64,000 bases of DNA from JAGWAC01 sp038046265 (GTDB taxonomy: Archaea; Nanobdellota; Nanobdellia; SCGC-AAA011-G17; JACPIM01), in the NCBI GenBank assembly GCA_038046265.1, contig JBBSWN010000002.1:29595-93594 (forward strand), written 5' to 3'. This document shows positions 8,520 to 17,581 of the stretch, piece after piece. Made by a program: the position numbers and the translations under genes. Position 1 is the stretch's first letter; every line of letters starts with the position of its first letter. The notes beneath the pieces are model-generated. The model searched no databases and was not told where the DNA came from. It saw only the letters and a program-made list of their open reading frames with translations.

Positions 8520-9059
8520 TTACTTAGAGACAAATTTCTCTATAACTGTATATTTTGATCCAGTTCTGCTCAACTCGCTTTTTATTAAACTAAAATGATC
8601 AACTTTAAACTTTAAATTCTTTATTTTAAAATTCCTAAAAACTTCTTTAAATTTATATTGATTCTTAATCTGTTTTACCCTTCCTAATGTTATATGTGCA
8701 CTGAATTCTTTGTCCTTTTCGAAATAATCTCTTAACTTTTCTTCTATATCTTGCTGCAATTCAATAACTTTGTTAAAATTTTTTACTCCCACCCATAAAA
8801 CTCTTGCATAGTCCTCATTTGGAAAAACCCCTAAATTGTCTAACTCAAGTTCAAACTCCTTAAAATTGATTTCTTTTAATTTCCCAATAACTCTAGTTAC
8901 TAACTTATCATCAACATTCCCCAGAAACTTTAAAGTTAGATGAATGTTTTTTTTGCCAACCCAGTTAACTTTCACTAAATCTTTGCTAAAATTACCCTTT
9001 AAACTAAACAAATAATCCTTAACTTCGCCCGGTAGCTCAATAGCAGTAAATAATCTCAT
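8520..9059 (-). CDS. thpR: RNA 2',3'-cyclic phosphodiesterase (LigT family)
   Basis: 179 aa, full length for the family. It begins MRLFTAIELP and carries both H-x-T/S-x motifs: HLTLKFLG near residue 40 and HITLGRVK near 121. Enzymes of this 2H phosphoesterase family open 2',3'-cyclic phosphates on RNA ends and are linked to tRNA processing. Its start overlaps the stop of the upstream arginase-family gene by 4 bp, in an operon with tyrS. Confidence 0.94.
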   Translation of the reverse strand: MRLFTAIELPGEVKDYLFSLKGNFSKDLVKVNWVGKKNIHLTLKFLGNVDDKLVTRVIGKLKEINFKEFELELDNLGVFPNEDYARVLWVGVKNFNKVIELQQDIEEKLRDYFEKDKEFSAHITLGRVKQIKNQYKFKEVFRNFKIKNLKFKVDHFSLIKSELSRTGSKYTVIEKFVSK

Positions 9060-9808
9060 ATTAAAACCTTTACAATTTCTGCAGCATTTTTAACAGTAAT
9101 TTTATTAACATCTTTCAAAGGATTTACTTCAACTAAATCAATCCTTCCTAAATTCTTTAATTTTCTTAATTCAGAAATTAAATAAATCAATTCTTTAATA
9201 TCTAACCCATTAGGCTCTAAATAACCTGTTCCAGGGCAAATTTTAGGATCCAAAACATCAACATCAATACTCAAGTAAAATTTCTCAAATTTCTTAAAAA
9301 AATTACTTAATTTATTTTTAACATTTTCAATATTTTTATGAACATCCTCAACTTTAACAATTTTAATGCTTTTTAAAAAATCTTTTTCACTTTTCCCGAA
9401 TTTTCTTACACCAACATAAACTAAATTCCTTTTATCTAAGTATTTTTCATCAACTAATTTTCTTACAAAATCCTCATGGCTTACACTTTTAACATAAAAA
9501 GCACAGTCAGGATGTGCATCAAATATTAATAACCCTACCTTCTTCTTTTTTTTACAAAATCCCTTAAACAAAGAATAAGTTATGCTGTGATCCCCCCCTA
9601 AAAAAATATCGCCAGTAGCTTTCAAAATATTTTTATTAGTCTCATCAATATTGTTTGGATTTACTTTAACTTCTTCAATTTCTAAATTATTTTTTTCCCC
9701 AAAGGCTTTTTTTTCAAAAAAGGCTTTCAAAATAGAATCTGGCCCTTTCTCACATCCAATATTCTTTCCTAAGCTTCCTTGCGAACTTTTAATTTTAACT
9801 ATTTTCAT
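9056..9808 (-). CDS. arginase/agmatinase family (ureohydrolase) enzyme
   Basis: 250 aa. The dimanganese ligands are in place: GGDHS near residue 70, DAHPD near 98 and S-IDVDVLDP near 179 followed by GTGYLEP. Family members hydrolyse guanidino groups (agmatine, arginine and relatives). The substrate cannot be told from the sequence; agmatinase (speB) is the usual archaeal annotation. Smaller than typical agmatinases (about 290-300 aa). Residues near 28-40 (KAFFEKKAFGEK) come from an in-frame palindromic element. Overlaps both neighbours by 4 bp. Confidence 0.88.
   Translation of the reverse strand: MKIVKIKSSQGSLGKNIGCEKGPDSILKAFFEKKAFGEKNNLEIEEVKVNPNNIDETNKNILKATGDIFLGGDHSITYSLFKGFCKKKKKVGLLIFDAHPDCAFYVKSVSHEDFVRKLVDEKYLDKRNLVYVGVRKFGKSEKDFLKSIKIVKVEDVHKNIENVKNKLSNFFKKFEKFYLSIDVDVLDPKICPGTGYLEPNGLDIKELIYLISELRKLKNLGRIDLVEVNPLKDVNKITVKNAAEIVKVLI
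9691..9728. repeat. palindromic element inside the arginase-family gene
   Basis: Core AAAGGCTTTTTTTTCAAAAAAGGCTTT, preceded by TTTTTTCCCC. The arms AAAGGCTTTT and AAAAAAGGCTTT also form a direct repeat. It encodes KAFFEKKAFGEK in the host frame. Confidence 0.55.
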
Positions 9809-10827
9809 GAAGAATAAGCATCTTTAGCAAGTTTCTTTAAGTTTTCTCTTTTATCTCTAAAGGGTTTTAACAATAAATTTATTTCTCTAGCTAAACTTTT
9901 CTTTAAATCTAATGGATGAATTTTATTAGTAACATAATCATTTTCTAAATCTTCATAATTTTTATATTTCGTATCTCCACCATATTTTTTATCTCTCTCT
10001 AAAGCAAACACTTCTTTATTGTCTTTTTTAATTGTAAAAATTACATATTTCAAAAAAGCTAAAACACCATTATCTTCAACTTTACCAGCTTCACAAAAAG
10101 CCTCTAAAACTTTTCTTTTAACTTCCTCTTCATCATCTAATAAATCAATTTTAGATTTAGGATCAGATGCACTCATTTTCTTCCCAGTTAATCCAGGTAT
10201 AATCGGAGTCATTAATTCAACTCTTGGCTTATATCTTAATTTAGGCAAATTTTCTCTAGCAAAAACCAAGATTTTTCTTTGATCTATTCCACCATACTGT
10301 AAATCAACTCCTAAATATTCTTCATCTAAGCTCTGCATTATAGGATAAATTAATCCAGCCAATTTCGGGTGTTCCCCTAGTTTTACAACTTCAGAAGCTG
10401 CTTTTCTGCAGTCTTCAACAGTAACAAAAGTCGAAAATTTTAAGACATCTAAAAAATAATTTTTTTGTATCTGAAATTCAGAGCCTTTAACAAACTCAAG
10501 ATTCTTTGTATTTACTCCAATTGCCTTAAAAATTAATTCTATAACTGCTTTATAATAGACATATCTTTTTTCCAAAACTGGCCAAGGAGTATTATCTAAA
10601 GCGCCATGCAAATCAGCTAATAAAACTTTAACTTTAAATCCTGCTTTCAAAAAGTCAGCACACTTCATACACCATAAAAAATAAGCTATGTGTGGTTGAT
10701 TTGTAATAGCAGTTCCTATATACATAACTGGTTTGCTTTTTGTTTTTAGTAGTTTAGTTAACTCTTCTTCTGTAATTATTTCTTGTGTATTTCTCTTAAT
10801 TAATTCCAGTTTCTCATTTAAATCCAT
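9805..10827 (-). CDS. tyrS: tyrosyl-tRNA synthetase
   Basis: 340 aa, archaeal/eukaryotic-type TyrRS. The HIGH-like motif is QPHIAYF near residue 44 and the KMSKS loop is GKKMSASDP near 214; DLQYGGIDQRK is the tyrosine/AMP pocket region near 177. It lacks the bacterial S4 domain, as expected for archaea. First gene of a tyrS-arginase-thpR operon with 4-bp overlaps. Confidence 0.95.
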   Translation of the reverse strand: MDLNEKLELIKRNTQEIITEEELTKLLKTKSKPVMYIGTAITNQPHIAYFLWCMKCADFLKAGFKVKVLLADLHGALDNTPWPVLEKRYVYYKAVIELIFKAIGVNTKNLEFVKGSEFQIQKNYFLDVLKFSTFVTVEDCRKAASEVVKLGEHPKLAGLIYPIMQSLDEEYLGVDLQYGGIDQRKILVFARENLPKLRYKPRVELMTPIIPGLTGKKMSASDPKSKIDLLDDEEEVKRKVLEAFCEAGKVEDNGVLAFLKYVIFTIKKDNKEVFALERDKKYGGDTKYKNYEDLENDYVTNKIHPLDLKKSLAREINLLLKPFRDKRENLKKLAKDAYSS

Positions 10828-10955
10828 AATCTATCTTTACAAATAATACATTATAAAACTTTCTCCCGTAATTTCTGCATAAAAAACAAAATCTTTTCAA
10901 AAAATCCGTAAATTCTTACAAAAGCCTTATTAATAACCTTGAATTATTATAGTAA

Positions 10956-11306
10956 ATGGCAGAAGATTTATTAGTAAAAATAGCTTTAGTAGTTACAATA
11001 GTTGGTATAATAATTCTTTTCTTAATTTCAGATAAAGTAAAGCCAAGAGAATATCAGATAAATCTGTTGTCAAAAGAAAATTTAGATCAGTTGGTAAAAA
11101 TAAAAGGAGAAATAACAGAAATAAAAGAAACACAAAGTCTTTCATTATTGACAGTAGAAGATAAAAAAGGAAAAATAAAAGTCGTCTTGTCAAAAAAACA
11201 CCAGATAGTAAAACCAAAAAAAGGTCAGGAAGTTGAAGTCATAGGAAAATTCAAGACCTTCCGTGAAGATTTCGAAATTGATGCTGAAGAAATAAAAATC
11301 TTATGA
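10956..11306 (+). CDS. membrane-anchored OB-fold protein
   Basis: 116 aa. One N-terminal TM helix (about residues 7-24, VKIALVVTIVGIIILFLI) is followed by an OB-fold nucleic-acid-binding-like domain (residues 40-116, with VKIKGEITEIKET and GQEVEVIGKF). Small OB-fold proteins of this layout occur in archaea; the ligand is unknown. It is closely followed by the TctA-like gene. Confidence 0.72.
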   Translation: MAEDLLVKIALVVTIVGIIILFLISDKVKPREYQINLLSKENLDQLVKIKGEITEIKETQSLSLLTVEDKKGKIKVVLSKKHQIVKPKKGQEVEVIGKFKTFREDFEIDAEEIKIL

Positions 11307-11342
11307 TTTTTTCGTAATATTTTCATAATCAGAGTGAGAACT

Positions 11343-12533
11343 ATGTTACAAGAAATAATCTCATTAATAATTGGCTGTACATTAGGCATAATAACTGGTT
11401 TAATTCCTGGTCTTCACATAAATTTAATTGCTTCCTTAATTTTAGCATTTTCAAACTTTTTGTTAAAATATACTTCTGACTTAAACTTAATCATAATAAT
11501 AATCTCAATGTCTATAACGCATTTATTCCTTGACATTTTACCATCAATTTTCTTAGGCATCCCAAATCAAGATACAGCAGTAACAATATTGCCAGCCCAT
11601 AAATTATTGTTAGAGGGAAAAGCGCAAGAAGCAGTCTTCCTCACTTTACTAGGCACAATTTTCTCAATTATTTTAATTTGTTTTTTACTGCCGTTTTTAA
11701 TCCTGATTCTTTCAAACTTAAACCTTTTCCTGAAAAATCATATACATATAATCTTAATTCTTCTTTCAATAATATTAATCTTAAGAGAAAAACAAAGATT
11801 TCTCACATTAACAATATTCCTTTTGGCAGGCACATTGGGTTTCATAACTTTAAATTTGCCAAACACAAAAGAACCTTTATTGCCTCTGCTTTCAGGATTA
11901 TTTGGCCTGAGCTCCTTAATTTTAAGTATAAAAAACAACTCTAAAATTCCAGAACAAATAGAACAAAACCTAAAAATAGAATTTAAAAAATTCAAATTTG
12001 TCTTCCTTGGATCTATAGCAGGAATTTTTTCAGCTTTCCTCCCTGGCCTAGGCTCTTCCCAAACCTCTGTCCTTGTTTCTTCCTTGATAAGAAAAATAGA
12101 ATCTAAAGATTTCCTAATTTTAAACAGCTCAATAAACTCAGTAAATCTAATTGGCAGCTTCATAACTTTATTTGCAATAAATAAAGCAAGAAGCGGAATA
12201 GCAGTAGCAATTTCAGAATTAACAAATTTAACATTAAATAAATTAATATTTATAATTTCAATAATCTTGATAACAGTTTTCATAGCAACAGTTTTAACAA
12301 TATTCTTCTCAAAAATATTCTCAAAATTAATATCAAAAATAAATTACAAAAAACTGTGTCTTGTAATAATAATTTTCATCACATTGCTAGTTTTATTAAT
12401 CTCAAAACCAATAGGCCTTTTAATCTTAGTTACTTCAACTTCCTTGGGAATCTTTACCCAGTTAAAACAAGTAAATAAAAATCACTTAATGGGTTGCTTA
12501 TTGTTGCCTGTAATCCTATACTTTCTTAATTAA
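11343..12533 (+). CDS. TctA/DUF112-family integral membrane protein
   Basis: About 396 aa, ten or more TM helices. Two inverted halves each carry the family's P-G-L loop: GLIPGLHINL near residue 21 and FLPGLGSSQTSVL near 234, with IPNQDTAVTILP-HKLLLEGKA between. Bacterial TctA is the large permease of tripartite tricarboxylate transporters; archaeal members act without visible TctB/C partners and their substrate is unknown. The ATG at 11343 is preferred over an in-frame GTG at 11334. Confidence 0.85.
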   Translation: MLQEIISLIIGCTLGIITGLIPGLHINLIASLILAFSNFLLKYTSDLNLIIIIISMSITHLFLDILPSIFLGIPNQDTAVTILPAHKLLLEGKAQEAVFLTLLGTIFSIILICFLLPFLILILSNLNLFLKNHIHIILILLSIILILREKQRFLTLTIFLLAGTLGFITLNLPNTKEPLLPLLSGLFGLSSLILSIKNNSKIPEQIEQNLKIEFKKFKFVFLGSIAGIFSAFLPGLGSSQTSVLVSSLIRKIESKDFLILNSSINSVNLIGSFITLFAINKARSGIAVAISELTNLTLNKLIFIISIILITVFIATVLTIFFSKIFSKLISKINYKKLCLVIIIFITLLVLLISKPIGLLILVTSTSLGIFTQLKQVNKNHLMGCLLLPVILYFLN

Positions 12534-12565
12534 CTTTTTGATAAAGCTTTTTTATAAAGAGTTTA
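12534..12565. repeat. palindromic element at the DP2 3' end
   Basis: CTTTTTGATAAAGCTTTTTTATAAAGAGTTTA, in the convergent gap after the TctA-like gene and overlapping the DP2 stop codon. Confidence 0.5.
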
Positions 12566-15500
12566 ATTAAACCACCCAATCAAAGCCTTTTGTTTGTCTT
12601 TCTCCTTTCCAAACAAACACTCAATCCTTTTCTTGGTGATCTCTAAATTCTGCTTTAAATAAAGAGGTAAGTCATATTTCTCCGCAATTTCCAGACTCAT
12701 TCCTAAATACTTTAAAACAAACCCTTCAGCAACAGTAAATAATAATTTCCCGCCGCATTCCAAGCAAACTCCAGATAAAGGGGGCCTCCTAAATTTAGCA
12801 TTACACTCAACACACCTGAACTGCTGAGTAGAAAACTTTCTTAAATTTCCTTTAATATCCCTGATAAAATGTTTTTCAACAACCAATCTTGCAACATCTT
12901 GCTCAACAACAGCCCTTATTTTTTTAGCTAAATCTAACTGTCCTTTTACTTTTTCAACCATAGAAGGAATTGACTTGTAAGCGCTGCATACAACACCCCT
13001 ATTTATATCACTGGTGTCATGTGTAAATCCAAATCCTTCATATTGTTTCTCTGTATCTAAAAAGTCTTTTACTTTTGAAATTTTAATTTCACTTGGATTT
13101 TTATATTGTAAAGCTCCTTCATAAAATTCTAAGGGATAATTAAAACAAACATCAATGTCGAAAGCCATATCATCTACTTCAGTAGGCAACAATTTGGCGC
13201 TCAATAACAAAGGTTCATCCTGAGTAGCTCCCCGAGTAGATGGCAAATACTTTTTAGAAAAATTTAGAAGCATATCCATTAACAGCATAATGCAACTTTC
13301 ATCACCATCGGCGTCCCTTCTCATAAGACAATGTAAATAAGGATGCGCCAGTAATCCTTGTGTTTTTGAGAATCCAATTACTCTGCAAACTATACCAGAA
13401 GAAGTATGTGGGCTTAAACTTACAACTAATTGTCCAATTAAATCTTCTTTCGTTTTCAAATTATAATATTTCTCCGTCTTATACAATTTTTCAAGTAACT
13501 CATCAATAAATCTGGTAATCTTAATTAAAATATCATCGCATCTCTCATCAAGAGTATCTGGAGAACAAGGAATAACAATATCTTGGCATTTTAATTCAAT
13601 AATTTGTTCATCAGTTTCAATTAAATTACCATAAATATCTTTTTCATATCCCAATTTTTTTAATTTATCTAAACTTAAACAAATTTCACGCGGACGAAAA
13701 TGTGTGAGGGGCATTTCAGTCATATCATATCTTATTGTTCCGTCTTTATTTACGTATAATCCATATTTAGCTCTTAAGATTCCTTTTGCCAAATGTTCCA
13801 CAATATGGCCATTGCTGCTCGTACCCCTTACTCCCTTGATCAATTCAGGATAAGAATTAGTATCTAGTATTTTCAATGCGCTTTTCAAATAATGATTAAT
13901 ATCAATTTCTCTTTTCCTGGATTTTAACGTTTTCCTCCCACAACATTCTTCTTTATCTCCAATTTTCTTGCAAGTAATACAATAAAATTTTATTACACAT
14001 TTGTTTCCGCAAGTTTCACAAAGAGAGTATATAGTTTCCCTATTACAAGTCCCACAAAAAAAATTAGGAAAATCAGAATTAATTTTTCCTTTTGCTAATG
14101 CATTGTTAAAGCTCCTAGTCTTCCCACCTTCATTTCCAACAGAAAATAAAATTTGTGGGCTTCCAGTTAATTTTCTGATTTTTGCTTTTTCTGGCCTCCC
14201 CATCCTGGCTCCAATTGTAGTTCCTGATTTATCTCTAAGCTTATAGTTGCATTTCTCATTTAAAATATCTAAAACATTTTTATTTTCCGCAAACGCTTTT
14301 TCTAAAGGGGTTTCAAAGTTAAAGTCTCCGCCTAAATTTAACATCAAGGCTTCTTTCCATTCTTTTTCTACAACAACATGCTCATTCAAAACATACTTAT
14401 GTGGTACTCCTATTAATTCTAAAATTCTTTTCGGTAAATTTTCATCTTTTAATTCTGATTTTTGATGATAAGGAATAACTATCTTATCTTCTGTTAAAGC
14501 CCCCTTCCTTAACCACTCAATTAAAATTTTAAATTGTTCTTTGTTTACTTCATTCCACCTAAACAAATATCTTGGATGCAAAGGCTTTCCCTCTAAGCAA
14601 TATCTTTTAGCATCTTCAATAGAAATTTTTCTTTCTTTAACTTTAGTCTCTAACTGCCACCACTCCTCACAATATCCAGGTGGAACTAATTTATGAGCCC
14701 TGTTCAAGAAGTCCCCATAATTAATTAAAAGATCTCCTAAATATAAAATTTCTTCAACTTGAGAAGCAACTTTCTTGGCAATTTCAGGATCTTCTAAAAA
14801 TAAAACATCACCATTTCGTAGTTTTACAATTGGTCCTTCAATACTGTCACAAGACCCAACAACACAAGCCTTTCCTGGTCTCTCAACTTTCAATTGTGTA
14901 CCTATAGCAACAAAATTATTCAAAACATACATAGTCGAAGGGTGTATAGCTTGAGCACTTAATCCAGTATTTCTCCCCCTCCCATATCTTAATCTAAATC
15001 CTCCTTTGGCCAAAGGATATGTAAAAACAGGCCTGCCAGCAACTAAGTCTTTAATATAAGTAAAGTCTGGTTTTATCAAAACATTAGAATCTGTTTTTTC
15101 TTGTGCTTTGCTCTTCTGTTGTATTCTTAAAAATTCATCCAAAAAATTCCATTCATCAGAAAAAAAATCTTTTCCCCATTTCTGGATTTGGGCATTTACT
15201 TTTTTTGCTTTTTGTGCAAAACATTCAGCAAAAACCAGGCAAAAACCATTTCTTATTAAATTAGTTTCAACTCTATCAAGATCTTTATAATTGCTCACCT
15301 CAAATTTTTCAGAAGGATCTCCCGTAATTTGTACTGGAATTTTGGAAGCTAAAAAAACAATTTCATCATCACTAGGTAAATATTGTAAATTAGTAATCCT
15401 CTCATGATAATCCTTTACTTCTGTAACGCTTCTGCTAACTTCTTCCTTAGTTGCATCATAAACATCATACCCCATTTTCAACCTTATGTAATCAGCAACA

Positions 15501-16003
15501 ACAACAGAAACAGAAGCTCCAGTGCCGCCAGCACTTCGAATAGGCCCGGAATAATACAAAGCAAAATACTCTTTACCATCCCTTCTTTTTTTTAATTCCA
15601 GCCTTACAAAACCTTCTAAAGGAGAAACAACAACGCCAAGAGTGATATAAGCAAGGCCAAACCTGATTCCAACTTCCATAGCTTCTCTCTTGTCTTTAAA
15701 CTTGCAAAATTTCTCTTGTGCAATCTCTAAAGAAATAGTCAAAGCAGCTCTCCAATCCAGCCTCCCATACAATTTTTCAAGCTCCTCAATTCTCCCCTCT
15801 ATCCCTTTATCCTTAACTTGTGGAGCTACTATGGAAATCAATCCAACAACCCTTTCAGCCATGTTTTGTGCAAGAGGAATATCAACAAAATTTTCAGGAT
15901 CTAAATTCTTGCTTCTGGCTTTATTAGCAACATCATAAGCTTTCTTAATCTCTTTATCAAAATCAGAAAAATATTTTTTAATATTATCAGAAGCAACAAT
16001 CAT
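12563..16003 (-). CDS. polC: DNA polymerase D large subunit DP2
   Basis: 1146 aa. This is the catalytic subunit of the archaeal replicative family D polymerase. The catalytic acidic motif is RRDADGDE near residue 890, and the SGPIRSAGGTGASVS loop is near 150. Zinc-ribbon cysteines lie near 650-690 and near 1071-1093 (CVECNAKF, CLECGGK). No intein is present. Residues near 560-575 (ETPLEKAFAENK) coincide with a palindromic element in frame. It overlaps DP1 by 4 bp, in the operon orc1-DP1-DP2. Confidence 0.97.
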   Translation of the reverse strand: MIVASDNIKKYFSDFDKEIKKAYDVANKARSKNLDPENFVDIPLAQNMAERVVGLISIVAPQVKDKGIEGRIEELEKLYGRLDWRAALTISLEIAQEKFCKFKDKREAMEVGIRFGLAYITLGVVVSPLEGFVRLELKKRRDGKEYFALYYSGPIRSAGGTGASVSVVVADYIRLKMGYDVYDATKEEVSRSVTEVKDYHERITNLQYLPSDDEIVFLASKIPVQITGDPSEKFEVSNYKDLDRVETNLIRNGFCLVFAECFAQKAKKVNAQIQKWGKDFFSDEWNFLDEFLRIQQKSKAQEKTDSNVLIKPDFTYIKDLVAGRPVFTYPLAKGGFRLRYGRGRNTGLSAQAIHPSTMYVLNNFVAIGTQLKVERPGKACVVGSCDSIEGPIVKLRNGDVLFLEDPEIAKKVASQVEEILYLGDLLINYGDFLNRAHKLVPPGYCEEWWQLETKVKERKISIEDAKRYCLEGKPLHPRYLFRWNEVNKEQFKILIEWLRKGALTEDKIVIPYHQKSELKDENLPKRILELIGVPHKYVLNEHVVVEKEWKEALMLNLGGDFNFETPLEKAFAENKNVLDILNEKCNYKLRDKSGTTIGARMGRPEKAKIRKLTGSPQILFSVGNEGGKTRSFNNALAKGKINSDFPNFFCGTCNRETIYSLCETCGNKCVIKFYCITCKKIGDKEECCGRKTLKSRKREIDINHYLKSALKILDTNSYPELIKGVRGTSSNGHIVEHLAKGILRAKYGLYVNKDGTIRYDMTEMPLTHFRPREICLSLDKLKKLGYEKDIYGNLIETDEQIIELKCQDIVIPCSPDTLDERCDDILIKITRFIDELLEKLYKTEKYYNLKTKEDLIGQLVVSLSPHTSSGIVCRVIGFSKTQGLLAHPYLHCLMRRDADGDESCIMLLMDMLLNFSKKYLPSTRGATQDEPLLLSAKLLPTEVDDMAFDIDVCFNYPLEFYEGALQYKNPSEIKISKVKDFLDTEKQYEGFGFTHDTSDINRGVVCSAYKSIPSMVEKVKGQLDLAKKIRAVVEQDVARLVVEKHFIRDIKGNLRKFSTQQFRCVECNAKFRRPPLSGVCLECGGKLLFTVAEGFVLKYLGMSLEIAEKYDLPLYLKQNLEITKKRIECLFGKEKDKQKALIGWFN
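14283..14314. repeat. palindromic element inside the DP2 gene
   Basis: TTTTCCGCAAACGCTTTTTC-TAAAGGGGTTTC, nearly identical to intergenic copies at 3012, 62050 and 62595. In the DP2 frame it encodes ETPLEKAFAEN. The identity with non-coding copies argues that it is an inserted element, not conserved protein sequence. Confidence 0.7.
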
Positions 16004-17580
16004 TTCTTTACTTCCTCTAAATTTTGTTTCAAAAAACTTAAAATTTTCACATCCCTAGTTTTTAAATTCACTAATGTTACTTTTGCAGTGTCTGTCTTGC
16101 TTCCAGTCTTTTCCTGATAAGGTGTAAGTCCTTCCCAGCACCCGCACCCAATTAAGCTGACATTTCTGTAATTTAAATTGCTTATTTGATGTAAATGCCC
16201 TGTAATAATAAAGTCAGGAATTATATCTAATAAAAGCAAGTCTTGTTTTGGATCTGGTATATATAAGGTTGCAGTATGTGTCGGGCTTAAATGTCTTCTC
16301 TGCAGCAAATACTTCATAATTAAATCTCCCCTCGAAGTCCACCCATTGCTCCTTATGCTTTCAACATTGTCAGCATAATAAATAAAACTATGCCCATGAT
16401 ACAAAACAGTATCAAACCCTGAAAAATTTTCAGAAGAATGAAGATTAAGAAAGGCTGGATTTGTAACTAAAACAATATTCTCCAGCTCAAAAAGATCTTT
16501 ACAAAAATCCTTGTCTAAAATTGGTTGTGGCTCGCTTACCATGACAGCATCATGGTCTCCAGGACATAAAATAACTAAAACATCTTTCCTTATTTTAGAA
16601 AGTAAAAAAGCTAATTCCTTATACTGTTCTCGTATATCTTTAATCTCTAAATCCTTGTCTTGCCCTGGATAAACACCAACACCAGCAACTAAATCACCTG
16701 TCATGGTTATATATTTTATTTTTCGAGCTATTTCTTTTTGCTTTTCATCCCCAATATTCCCGTTAACCCATTCAATAAAATTCAAAAAATCCTCTCTGTA
16801 AAATAATCTGGATCCAACATGAATGTCAGAAGTGCATACTAAATAAATATCATCAGGGCATTTTTTTAACTCTTTTGTCAAAGGCACATCAGGAAAAATT
16901 ATCTTTCTGCCGAACAAAACCCCCTTGCTAAAGCTCCCTATAATGCCCACAACTTCATCTAGTGAAACTTCCTTGCAAAGATTATAAAGTTCATTGTCAT
17001 TTTTCCCAACAATAAGTTTTATTCTCCCTGTTAAATCCTCAACATCAAAAATAAAATTCCCGTTCTTTGTTATTTCCTTGTTCATTACAATTCCAATTAT
17101 TGTAGCCTTTTCCTTGTCTTTCTTGTTCATCACTTTGTTAATAGAAATAACTTCCATAAGTTCTGTTCTCTTCTCCAGTATTTCTCTTAAGTTCTTGTAC
17201 CGGTTCTTGAAATAGTCAACAAAATCTTGTAATTCAATTTTCTTCTCCGTCCTTGTATAATTCTTGACAATTTTAAGATTGGGTTTTGTTTCAGACGCTT
17301 CCTTAATTTTCTTTGTTTTTAATAATTCAAAAAAAGAATTATATTTTGAATCTCTTCCCTTCTCCAATAAAACTCTCTCCTTTTCAACACCAGTAAAACT
17401 AATTTTTGGTAAAAGCTCAAGAGAATCTAAAATGTGTTTGTTGACAACTAAAAACCCGTTGTCAGAAAAATTTCCTTCCAGCAAAGAGATTATTTTTAAA
17501 TCATCTTTAAACGTAAAAATATCAGGACTAACTAAATATCCTTTCCTAAGCAAAGATTGTATAACTTCCCCCTTTTCCAT
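16000..17580 (-). CDS. polB: DNA polymerase D small subunit DP1 (3'-5' exonuclease)
   Basis: 526 aa. An OB-fold region (about residues 160-235, with TIIGIVMNKEITKNGNFIF) precedes a calcineurin-like phosphoesterase domain with the metal-binding motifs TSDIHVGS near 250, TGDLVAG near 293, PGDHDAV near 342, YHGHSF near 393 and TGHLHQ near 460. All are intact, so proofreading exonuclease activity is expected. It lies 1 bp after the orc1/cdc6 stop and overlaps DP2 by 4 bp. Confidence 0.96.
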   Translation of the reverse strand: MEKGEVIQSLLRKGYLVSPDIFTFKDDLKIISLLEGNFSDNGFLVVNKHILDSLELLPKISFTGVEKERVLLEKGRDSKYNSFFELLKTKKIKEASETKPNLKIVKNYTRTEKKIELQDFVDYFKNRYKNLREILEKRTELMEVISINKVMNKKDKEKATIIGIVMNKEITKNGNFIFDVEDLTGRIKLIVGKNDNELYNLCKEVSLDEVVGIIGSFSKGVLFGRKIIFPDVPLTKELKKCPDDIYLVCTSDIHVGSRLFYREDFLNFIEWVNGNIGDEKQKEIARKIKYITMTGDLVAGVGVYPGQDKDLEIKDIREQYKELAFLLSKIRKDVLVILCPGDHDAVMVSEPQPILDKDFCKDLFELENIVLVTNPAFLNLHSSENFSGFDTVLYHGHSFIYYADNVESIRSNGWTSRGDLIMKYLLQRRHLSPTHTATLYIPDPKQDLLLLDIIPDFIITGHLHQISNLNYRNVSLIGCGCWEGLTPYQEKTGSKTDTAKVTLVNLKTRDVKILSFLKQNLEEVKK

Positions 17581-17581
17581 T

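Noticed and set aside
11678..12283. ORFs on both strands inside the TctA-like gene
   Set aside because: Shadow frames of a low-complexity membrane gene; the sense TM protein with two P-G-L loops is clearly the coding frame.
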